The position numbers and the translations under genes were made by a program. Below are positions 5,660-12,602 of a DNA stretch of 12,602 nucleotides, piece by piece. A model generated the notes under the pieces. The model searched no databases. It was not told where the DNA came from and saw nothing but the letters and a program-made list of their open reading frames with translations. The DNA is taken from assembly GCA_031282535.1 (NCBI GenBank), contig JAITDM010000105.1, forward strand, positions 1-12,602, read 5' to 3'. Numbering within the stretch: position 1 is the stretch's first letter; each line of letters opens with the position of its first letter. The DNA comes from Oscillospiraceae bacterium (GTDB lineage: Bacteria; Bacillota; Clostridia; Oscillospirales; UBA929).

Positions 5660-8600
5660 CTACACCTGTTCGGGAAATGGAATACTTTTTCCGTCCGGCT
5701 CCCCCGCCGGCTCCCCCATCGGTTCCTCCATCGGTTCCTCCATCGGTTCCTCCGCGCGGGCCTCCGTGCCCGCCCCTGCGCCGATCTCCCAGCGTTTTCC
5801 ACCGGCCAACACCGCGCCCGCGCGCCAGCCGGCGAGCCGGCGGGGCCGGACGGCAGCGGGCGCCCCGTCCCGCCAGCGCACGCCGAGGAGATGCTCCACG
5901 GCCACGCGGTAATACCAGGCGGCGGCGCCCGTGTAGGCGCTCCAGCCGCCCCGGCCGGCGTGCGCCTCGTTGTCGTACACGTCGGCGGCCAGCACATGCG
6001 GCTCCACGCGGTACACGGCCGGGTCGTGCGTCTCCGGCAGCAGGAGGCGCAGGAGTTCCCAACCCCGCTCCGTCTGTCCGTCCAGCAGAAACCCCATGGC
6101 CAGCCACACGGCGGCGTGGGTGTACTGCCCGCCGTTTTCCCGCACGCCGGGCACATAGCCCTTGATATAGCCCGGGTCGGACCCGTCGGACCCAAAGGGC
6201 GGCGTCAGCAGGCGCACGACGCCCCTCTCCCGGTCGACCAGCCGCGCCCAGGCGCTTTCCAGCGCCGTGCGCCGCCGGGCCACCGCCGCGTCCGTGGACC
6301 CGGGGACCAGCAGCGCGAAACTCTGGGCGACCGAGTCGATCTGACAGGCGCCGTCGCCGGCGGCGCCCAGCGGGGCGCCGTCGTCGTAATAGCCGCGCCG
6401 ATACCAGGCCCCGTCCCAGGCCGCCTCCGCCGCCTCCGCCAGCGGCGCGGCCGCACGCCGCAGGCGCGCGGCCGTCTCGGCGTCGCCCCGGCTTTCGCAC
6501 AGCACCGCGAGCCTTGTCAACGTGTGGACGGCAAACCAGGTCAGCCACACGCTCTCGCCCCGCCCGCCCGCGCCCACGCGGTTGAAGCCGTCGTTCCAGT
6601 CGCCGCCACCCATCAGCAGCAGGCCGTGCGCGCCCGTGCCCCGTGCGAGCACCCGGTCGGCCGCCCGCAGACAGTGCGCGTACACGGGTTCCCTGCGGGG
6701 CGAGACCGCGGGCGTCTCATAGCGCTCGTGCTCCCCCTCCGCGAGCGGCGGCGACGAGAGATAGGGCGCCGGCTGGTCCAGCAGGGCGCCGTCTCCGGTC
6801 TTCTCCACATATTCGCACACCGCGTAGGGCAGCCACAGGAGGTCGTCGCTGCACCGGGTCCGCACGCCCTTTTCGCCCAAGCCGGGCCGCCGCGCGGCCG
6901 GGTGCCACCAGTGCTGCACGTCGCCCTCCGCAAACTGGCGGGCGCAGGCGCGCAGGATCTGCCGCCTCGCCGCGGCCGGGTCCCCGTAGACAAGCGCGCA
7001 CACGTCCTGGAGTTGATCGCGAAAGCCGAAGGCGCCGCCGCACTGGTACAGCGAGGTGCGGGCGTGCAGACGCACGGCCTGCACCTGGTAGAGCGCCCAG
7101 CCGTTCAGATAGCGGTTCAGCGCCGCGTCCGGCGTCTCCGCCCGGACCGGGCACACCCGCGCGCGCCACCAGGCCGCGGTCTCCGCGCGCGCCTGCGCGG
7201 CCCCGGCTTCGTCGGCGAGCGCCCGGAGCAGCCGCAGCCCGGGTTCGTTGCACGCGCAGCCGCACACCAACACGAGCGCCGGCGCGCCGGCGCGCCAGGG
7301 GATCTCGCAGGAAAACGCGCCCGGCCGCTCTTTCACCGCCTCCAGCGGCGCGGACGCCAGGACGGCGTAGGTCTGCGGGTTGTACGCCGCGCGGTAGTAC
7401 GACCGGGCCGTGACCATCCCGTCCGTCTGTTCGAGCAAGATCTGGTCCCGCGCCGCGTCGTCCGGCCCCAGCCTGAGCGCGCTCTCGTAATGCAGCCCGG
7501 CGCCGGCCGTGTCCGCCCCCTCCACACGCACCGTGAGCACCCGGGCCATCCGGTGCGGCGGCACGAAGGCCTCCGTGATCACCCGCGCCGCGCCGACCGT
7601 CTTCTCCCAGCGGGCATACCCGAACCCGTAGGTGACCGTCGTCGGACATCCGTCGCCGTCCGCGAACAGCGATACCAGCCGCCCCCCCAGCCGGACGGCG
7701 ATCCGCTCGCCGCCGCGCACGGCCAGCGGGTCGTTGGTCCACGGCGTCAGTTGGTTTTCCCGGGCGTTGCGCCGCCAGAGGTAGCCCGTTCCGGCGTCGG
7801 TCACCAGCGCGCCAAAGGCGGGGTTTGCCAGCACGTGGCTCCAGGCGCAGGGCGCCAGACCCCGCGCCGTGTCGAACTGAAAGGCGCCGTCCGGCAGCCA
7901 GCGGCGCGCAGGCATGCCGGTTTCCGACGGCGCGCAGGGCACGGCGGCGGCGTCCGGCGGCGCGCAGGGCGGCGGCGCGGCGGCCTCCTCCCCGCAGATC
8001 CGGCGCGCCGCGGCGCGCAGCAGCCGCGCCTCCTCCGGCGCACAGGCGCCCCGGTCGATCAGATGCACGCCGCCCCGCGCCCCCAGCGCGCTCTCCGCGC
8101 CGATGTGCTTCAGCGTCTCCAGCACCAGGCTGCGCGTCGGGCCGCGGTAGTCGGCGCCGTCTCCCGTCAGTACGGCGAGGTCGCAGGCGGCCCCGCACAG
8201 GGACAGCATTCGGTGTTGACGGATGAGCCGCCCCAGCTTCCCGGCGGGCGCCGCCTCCGGGTCCGGACACAGGATCAGCGGCAGGTCCCCCGAGAGGCCG
8301 AATTTCCACAGCGCGCTCTGGTCCAGGCGGTTTTGCCGGGCGGCGCCGGGGTCCGCGCCCGGCCCGAACAGCAGGCCGCCGAGCATGTCGAACGCCTCCA
8401 GCGCCTCGGCGCCCGTCAGCCCGAGCCGCCGCAGCAGGCCCGGCAGGCCCCCGGGCTTTTCCACCGGGGCGGACAGACCCGCCAGACGGACCGCCGCCGC
8501 CGCCGCGTCCCGCTCCGTGTCCGCCACGGTGAGCGCGAAACGCACGACGGCCGTCTCTCCGGGCCCCAGCGACAGCGGCACGCGCGCCAGGACGCAGGGG

Positions 8601-11600
8601 ACCAGCACGGTCCCCCGGCTGTGCCCCGGCGGCCGGCGCACCGCGCCGTCCAGCGCCGCCGCGCCGCCGCGCCCCAACGCCCGCTCGCGCGCGGTGTCGT
8701 AGGTCACGCCCGGGTGGTCGCAGGCAAACGCCAGCCAGGCTTCGCCGCCGGCGCCGCGCGGCCGGCGGCGCACCGTGACCGTCTGCGCGTCGATGAATGT
8801 CTCCAAAAACAATTTGGAAAACGCCGGGTGGGCGTCGTAGTCCGCCTGCACGGCCAGCACGGGCTCCCAGTAACACGCGAGCGTGAGCGTTCGGGCCGCC
8901 CTGGCGGTGTTTTTCACCGTGGCGGCGCGCCACTCCCCCACCTCGTTGCCGGGCACCCGCGCCTCCCATTGCACGTCCCATCCGTCCGTCCGCATCCACC
9001 ACCGCGCGCGGGTCGCGTCGAAGACATAGCCGCTCTCCGGCGCCGCGCCGGGGCCGGCCGGCAGGCCAAAGACGCGCCGGCCGTCGTCCAGCCGGAGCAC
9101 CAGGCCGGACGCGCCGGCGTCCCGGCCCCGCGGGTCGAAGCGCGTGAGCTGCCGCCCGGCTCCGCGGGACGACGTCGCCCCTGTCCCCATACAAAGCAGG
9201 GCGTAGGAGCCGTTGGCCAGCAGATGGCAGACGGGCGCCCCCCCGGCGGCGGCGGCGCGGCGCCAGTCCTCCGGCGCGGCGCGGGCCGGTTTTTCAGGCA
9301 CCTCCCGCCCAAACGGACGCACCGACACGGCGCCGACCGGCACCTTCTCCTGGAGCAGCTCGGCAAAGGCGCCCATCTCCGGGTCGCGCATGAAGCGCCG
9401 CTGCATCACCTGGGCGCGCAGCGCGTTGTCCACGGCCAGCAGACTCATCCCCAAATGGTGCGACATAAAACAGCGCACGATCTCGAAGGCCCCCCGCCCC
9501 GTCCGGCGGGCCGGCGTGAAGTCCACCGCTTCAAACAGCCCGTACCGCCCCTCCATCCCCAGCGCGCGCAGGGCGCGCAGGTTCCGCATCGCCGCCTGCG
9601 GCTGGACGAGCAGCGCCAGGTAGGATGCGTAGGGCGACGCCACATATTCCCCGCCCAGCCCCCGTTTGAACGCCAGCCGCGGCACGCCGTGGGCCTTGTA
9701 GCGGTACTGGAGCGCGCTGTCGAAGGCGTAAAAGCAGCTCTCCGAGACGCCCCAGGGCTGGCCCCGGCCCCGCTTGCGGTGGCAGTAGACGCAAAAACGG
9801 GCGCTCTCAAACAGCAGCGAGTTTTCAAAACAGGGCATCAGCAGGTGCGGCATCAGGTATTCGAACATCGTACCCGTCCAGGAGGCCATCCCGCGGTAGC
9901 GGTCGTCCATGACCAGCGCCCGCCCCAGCCGCCGCCAGTGCCGCCGCTCCACCTCCCCCCGGGCGACGGCGAGATAACTCGTCTGCCGCGCCTCCGAGGC
10001 CAGCAGGTCGTAGTGACTTTCGGAGAGCCGCCCCGTCTCCGCGTCCAGCCCGATGGCAAACAGACGCCGCCGGGCGTCGTAGAGCGGCTGAAAGCGCATA
10101 TCCCGGGCGAGTTTGTCCGCGCGCGCGGCCAGGTCCCCCGCCGCCGCGTCGCGCAGCTCGCCCAACCCCTCCCGCAGCGCGATCAGGCAGCAGGCGAGGT
10201 TGCCGGAGTCCACGGTGGAGACGTACCGGGGGCGCAGGATCGCCAGCGTGCGGGTGTCGATCCAGTTGTAGAGATGCCCGTGCCACTTGGGCAGGTCCTC
10301 CAGCGTCGTCAGCATCCGGTCGAGCAGCCGCAGCGCGCGTTCGGCGCCCGCGAGGCCGAGGTCGAGGGCGGCCAGTACGCAGAGCAGCCCCAGCCCGATG
10401 TTCGTGGGCGAGGTGCGGTGCGCAAGCCCGGCGGCCGGCTGTTCCTGCCAGTTGTCCGGCGGCAGATGATGGTCCTCCGGCGTGAGGAAATCTTCAAAAT
10501 ACTGCCAGATGAGCGCCGCCTGCCGCATCAGAAACGCCCGGTCCGCCCCCGGCAGCCGGCGGGGACAGCGGCGGGGCCGTCCGGTGAGGGAGATCACCGC
10601 CGGCGAGAGCGCCCAGAACAGGCCCGCCACCCAGCCGGCGGGCGAGAGCAGCGCGCACAGCGCCCCCCAAACCACGGCGAAGCCCATCTTTCGCCCGTCG
10701 CGCAGAAAGCCGTTTGCCGCCGCCCGCTCCGACTCGGCGGCCGTCACCCAGCGCAGCAGACGCCGGCGGCTGACATGCACCCGGTACAGCGCCGTCGCCG
10801 CCGCCCCAAGGCAGACGAAGGCCGTGTGGGGCAGCAGCAGGAGTTCAAGGCCGCACTGCAGCGCGGCGGCGGCCACGCCCGTGATGATGTCGGAGTGATC
10901 CCGGATCCGGCCGCCGCCGCGCACGGCCCGCTCGGCGGCCGAGAGCAGCAGGCGCGAGGCCGCGCACAGCACGGCCAGCCCCCCGACGATCCACAGGGGG
11001 CGGGCGGGCGCGATAAACCCCAGCGTCAGCGCGAGCAGCAGGCACGCGGGCGAGAGACTGCGGCGTAAATTATCCAATATTTTCCATTTCGAGAGGGCAT
11101 CCAGCGGGTTGCGGCTCCGTCCGCCCGCGCCGTCCCGCACGCGGCGGCCGAGCCAGCCGGCGATCTGCCAATCCCCGCGCGTCCAGCGGTGCAGGCGGTC
11201 GAACCAGGCCCCCGCCCGCGCGGGGCAGCCGTCCGTCAGCTCCACGTCCCCCAGCAGCCCCGCGCGCAGGTAGCAGCCCTCCAACAGATCGTGGGAGAGG
11301 ATCAGATTTTCGGGAAAACGCCCGTCCAGACAGGTGAGATAGGCGTCCACGTCGAAGATCCCCTTGCCCAGAAAGAGGCCGCGGCCGAAGAGATCCTGGT
11401 AGACGTCGGACGAGACGCCGCCGTAAGGGTCGATGCCCCCCTGCCCGGCGAAGACCCGCGTGAAGAGCGTTCGCCCCGCCGCCTCAAGGTCCACGGCGAG
11501 CCGCGGCTGCAGGACCGCGTGCCCCGCGGTCACCACCCGGCGCGCCGGGTCGATCTGCGGCGCCGCCAGCGGGTGCAGCATGGCCCCGACCATCTCGCGC

Positions 11601-12602
11601 GCCGCGCCGGCGGTCAGCCGGGTGTCGGCGTCCAGCGTGATGACATAGCGGATCTTCCGCAGCGGCGCCACATCGCCCGTCGCCGTGCGCAGGCCCGTCG
11701 GGCGGCCGCGCAGCAGGCGCATCAGCTCCAGCAGCGCGCCGCGTTTTCGCTCCCAGCCCATGTACACCCCGTCGCGGACATGGAGCTGGCGGTCGCGCAG
11801 GAAGAGATAGAAGCCGCCGCCGTACCGCCGGTTGAGCGCAAAGATCGCCTCCTGCGCCGTCCGGAGGACCGATCTGTCCCCGGGCCGCCGTTTCGCCGGC
11901 GCGTCCGGCAGATCGGCCAGCAGGCCAAACAGGAGCCTCTCGCCCGCGTCCCGGTTCGCCAGTTTGTAACTTTCCAGCAGTTTGCACATCTGCCGGGCCC
12001 GGCCGCTGTCGGTCAGCAGCACCGAGATCACACACAGCGCGGCCCCGTGCGCCGGGAGCCCGTGCGCCAGCTCCAGCCTGGGGATGCGGCGGGGCGGGAC
12101 CAGACGCGTCGCCGCGAAATCCACCACCGATTTCACGAGATCCGAGACCGGGAGGAGGAGCAGCGCCGCGGCCCACAGCGCGCCGGACAGCACGCCCGCC
12201 AGCGCCGTCAGCGCCGCCGTGAGGGCAAAGAACGCGCCGAAGTACAGCGCCCCGGCCGGCCGGCGGCGGCGGCGCCCCAGCGGCTGCTCCCAGATGTAGT
12301 ACCCCACATGGCGGCGCCGGCTGTCCGGCGCGCGGCGCGCCCATTTCAGCACGGCCTCGGCGGCCTGCTGTTCGGAGAGGCGCGCGCGGCGCGCCAGACG
12401 GGCGAGCGCCCGGCGGTATTCGGCGCGCGACGATTCGTCCATTGCCCCGTATACCTCCGCCGGGTCCCGGCGGAGCAGCGCCTCGACGGTGCTGGCCTCC
12501 TGCAGACATTCGGTCAGGTCGTCGCTGGCCAGCATCCGCAGCGAGGTGACCGCCTGACCGAGCCACGCGCGCAGGCGCGCGTCCGCCGCCGCCGCGCGCG
12601 CC
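5660..12602 (-). CDS. ndvB: Cyclic beta-1,2-glucan synthase-like protein (GT84 - middle glycoamylase-like - GH94), N-terminus cut by window
   Basis: Giant membrane enzyme expected to polymerise glucose from UDP-glucose into beta-1,2-glucan, trim and cyclise it. The frame is open to the window edge, with 2313 residues visible; numbers below count from the in-frame Met at 12535, which is probably internal. GT84 part: DADT (D302, D304) at 302-305, SHDLLEG from 414, and RWTRGDWQ at 450-457. Membrane segments lie near 95-138, 497-531, 549-586 and 616-651. Middle glycoamylase-like domain: MASWTGTMFEYLMPH from 883, WGVSESCFYAFDSALQYRYK from 928, SPYASYLAL, GLFEAVDFTP, and SHHLGMSLLAVDNAL from 1025. 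GH94 part: β-sandwich-like regions at about 1100-1350 and 1545-1790, GFRDQLQDV (1837-1845), TRCSDDLLWLP, GGGDWNDGF (1976-1984; DWND holds the expected general acid), GQYTHAAVWLA, and RGGWSAYTG. Brucella Cgs has its DxD near 624, so some 300 residues may be missing. Orthology to ndvB is by domain plan only. The acidic tail is built from repeats. Confidence 0.9.
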   Translation of the reverse strand, partial: ARAAAADARLRAWLGQAVTSLRMLASDDLTECLQEASTVEALLRRDPAEVYGAMDESSRAEYRRALARLARRARLSEQQAAEAVLKWARRAPDSRRRHVGYYIWEQPLGRRRRRPAGALYFGAFFALTAALTALAGVLSGALWAAALLLLPVSDLVKSVVDFAATRLVPPRRIPRLELAHGLPAHGAALCVISVLLTDSGRARQMCKLLESYKLANRDAGERLLFGLLADLPDAPAKRRPGDRSVLRTAQEAIFALNRRYGGGFYLFLRDRQLHVRDGVYMGWERKRGALLELMRLLRGRPTGLRTATGDVAPLRKIRYVITLDADTRLTAGAAREMVGAMLHPLAAPQIDPARRVVTAGHAVLQPRLAVDLEAAGRTLFTRVFAGQGGIDPYGGVSSDVYQDLFGRGLFLGKGIFDVDAYLTCLDGRFPENLILSHDLLEGCYLRAGLLGDVELTDGCPARAGAWFDRLHRWTRGDWQIAGWLGRRVRDGAGGRSRNPLDALSKWKILDNLRRSLSPACLLLALTLGFIAPARPLWIVGGLAVLCAASRLLLSAAERAVRGGGRIRDHSDIITGVAAAALQCGLELLLLPHTAFVCLGAAATALYRVHVSRRRLLRWVTAAESERAAANGFLRDGRKMGFAVVWGALCALLSPAGWVAGLFWALSPAVISLTGRPRRCPRRLPGADRAFLMRQAALIWQYFEDFLTPEDHHLPPDNWQEQPAAGLAHRTSPTNIGLGLLCVLAALDLGLAGAERALRLLDRMLTTLEDLPKWHGHLYNWIDTRTLAILRPRYVSTVDSGNLACCLIALREGLGELRDAAAGDLAARADKLARDMRFQPLYDARRRLFAIGLDAETGRLSESHYDLLASEARQTSYLAVARGEVERRHWRRLGRALVMDDRYRGMASWTGTMFEYLMPHLLMPCFENSLLFESARFCVYCHRKRGRGQPWGVSESCFYAFDSALQYRYKAHGVPRLAFKRGLGGEYVASPYASYLALLVQPQAAMRNLRALRALGMEGRYGLFEAVDFTPARRTGRGAFEIVRCFMSHHLGMSLLAVDNALRAQVMQRRFMRDPEMGAFAELLQEKVPVGAVSVRPFGREVPEKPARAAPEDWRRAAAAGGAPVCHLLANGSYALLCMGTGATSSRGAGRQLTRFDPRGRDAGASGLVLRLDDGRRVFGLPAGPGAAPESGYVFDATRARWWMRTDGWDVQWEARVPGNEVGEWRAATVKNTARAARTLTLACYWEPVLAVQADYDAHPAFSKLFLETFIDAQTVTVRRRPRGAGGEAWLAFACDHPGVTYDTARERALGRGGAAALDGAVRRPPGHSRGTVLVPCVLARVPLSLGPGETAVVRFALTVADTERDAAAAAVRLAGLSAPVEKPGGLPGLLRRLGLTGAEALEAFDMLGGLLFGPGADPGAARQNRLDQSALWKFGLSGDLPLILCPDPEAAPAGKLGRLIRQHRMLSLCGAACDLAVLTGDGADYRGPTRSLVLETLKHIGAESALGARGGVHLIDRGACAPEEARLLRAAARRICGEEAAAPPPCAPPDAAAVPCAPSETGMPARRWLPDGAFQFDTARGLAPCAWSHVLANPAFGALVTDAGTGYLWRRNARENQLTPWTNDPLAVRGGERIAVRLGGRLVSLFADGDGCPTTVTYGFGYARWEKTVGAARVITEAFVPPHRMARVLTVRVEGADTAGAGLHYESALRLGPDDAARDQILLEQTDGMVTARSYYRAAYNPQTYAVLASAPLEAVKERPGAFSCEIPWRAGAPALVLVCGCACNEPGLRLLRALADEAGAAQARAETAAWWRARVCPVRAETPDAALNRYLNGWALYQVQAVRLHARTSLYQCGGAFGFRDQLQDVCALVYGDPAAARRQILRACARQFAEGDVQHWWHPAARRPGLGEKGVRTRCSDDLLWLPYAVCEYVEKTGDGALLDQPAPYLSSPPLAEGEHERYETPAVSPRREPVYAHCLRAADRVLARGTGAHGLLLMGGGDWNDGFNRVGAGGRGESVWLTWFAVHTLTRLAVLCESRGDAETAARLRRAAAPLAEAAEAAWDGAWYRRGYYDDGAPLGAAGDGACQIDSVAQSFALLVPGSTDAAVARRRTALESAWARLVDRERGVVRLLTPPFGSDGSDPGYIKGYVPGVRENGGQYTHAAVWLAMGFLLDGQTERGWELLRLLLPETHDPAVYRVEPHVLAADVYDNEAHAGRGGWSAYTGAAAWYYRVAVEHLLGVRWRDGAPAAVRPRRLAGWRAGAVLAGGKRWEIGAGAGTEARAEEPMEEPMEEPMGEPAGEPDGKSIPFPEQV
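5697..5753 (-). repeat. 12-bp tandem repeat at the 3' end of the glucan synthase gene
   Basis: On the + strand, units of GGTTCCTCCATC stand at 5721-5732 and 5733-5744 with a partial unit at 5745-5753. They are preceded by the diverged units GGCTCCCCCGCC (5697-5708) and GGCTCCCCCATC (5709-5720). That makes nearly five units, translated on the minus strand as EEPM EEPM EEPM GEPA GEP. Because the unit is a multiple of three, copy changes would alter tail length without shifting the frame. Confidence 0.9.
7910..7978 (-). other. Ala/Pro-rich interdomain linker with a 30-bp-spaced duplication
   Basis: Within the glucan synthase, residues about 1518-1541 are Ala/Pro-rich with two PCAP motifs (PCAPPDAAAVPCAPSE) between the two β-sandwich-like regions of the GH94 part. 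On the + strand the 12-mer GGCGCGCAGGGC occurs at 7929-7940 and 7959-7970, 30 bp apart. This looks like a small in-frame duplication in a flexible linker. Confidence 0.5.

Noticed and set aside
2385..6165. Long + strand open frames of 810 and 653 codons
   Set aside because: Both lie opposite ymfH, ymfF and lgt, overlap each other, and have the low-complexity Arg/Pro/Gly composition of antisense frames. No motif or ribosome site supports them.
5578..6195. Longer ymfF frame reaching into the glucan synthase gene
   Set aside because: The extra 206 codons are the glucan synthase gene and its hairpin gap read in another frame; the family length and the ribosome site fit ATG 5577.
5126..11068. A 1980-codon open frame on the + strand opposite the glucan synthase and ymfF
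   Set aside because: Its translation is rich in Arg, Gln, Pro, Gly and His with no recognisable domain, and it spans two confident genes on the other strand. In DNA of this GC content antisense frames stay open because stop codons are rare. It is a shadow.
12533..12535. Met at 12535 as the true start of the glucan synthase
   Set aside because: The frame stays open to the window edge, no ribosome site precedes this ATG, and the distance to the DADT motif is about 300 residues shorter than in known synthases.

Overview
The window is a high-GC stretch (roughly 70% by eye) in which every supportable gene lies on the minus strand. Transcription therefore runs from base 12602 towards base 1. The gene content points to a high-GC member of the Bacillota, probably Clostridia-like. 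The evidence is the paired M16 peptidase-like proteins YmfF/YmfH (a mostly Bacillota arrangement), a FolD with clostridial-looking motifs, an Fhs-type formate--tetrahydrofolate ligase, and purine-rich GGAGG ribosome binding sites before nearly every start. This placement is inferred from gene content, since no rRNA or other phylogenetic marker is present.

Layout in transcription order: (1) 12602-5660, a giant multidomain membrane enzyme of the cyclic beta-1,2-glucan synthase family, cut at its N-terminus by the window edge, with GT84, a middle glycoamylase-like/cyclisation domain and a C-terminal GH94 phosphorylase-like domain. It ends in a short acidic tail made of 12-bp tandem repeats. (2) An 82-bp gap holding a TATAAT sequence and a strong compound inverted repeat. 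(3) 5577-4297, a YmfF-like M16 protein lacking the zinc motif. (4) 4304-3015, a YmfH-like M16 protein with an intact HxxEH motif, whose start overlaps the end of (3) by 8 nt. (5) 2957-1836, Lgt, the prolipoprotein diacylglyceryl transferase, with an unusual acidic low-complexity C-terminal tail of about 90 residues. (6) 1839-976, FolD, starting at a GTG that overlaps the lgt stop by 4 nt. (7) 959-1, Fhs, the N-terminal 319 residues only, truncated by the window edge.

Genes 3-7 look like one tightly packed operon (gaps of -8, 57, -4 and 16 nt). It joins a putative peptidase pair, lipoprotein maturation and one-carbon folate metabolism. FolD and Fhs form one functional module: Fhs makes 10-formyl-THF from formate, and FolD interconverts 10-formyl-, methenyl- and methylene-THF. 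YmfF and YmfH probably form a two-subunit M16 complex in which only YmfH is catalytic. The glucan synthase may belong to the same transcript or a separate one, because the gap after it has both a possible promoter and a hairpin.

There are no RNA genes, mobile elements, CRISPR arrays or non-coding stretches over 300 bp. I found no clearly new system. The points most worth a second look are the Gram-positive-type cyclic glucan synthase, the hairpin gap at 5578-5659, and the two repeat-built acidic tails on otherwise conserved membrane enzymes.
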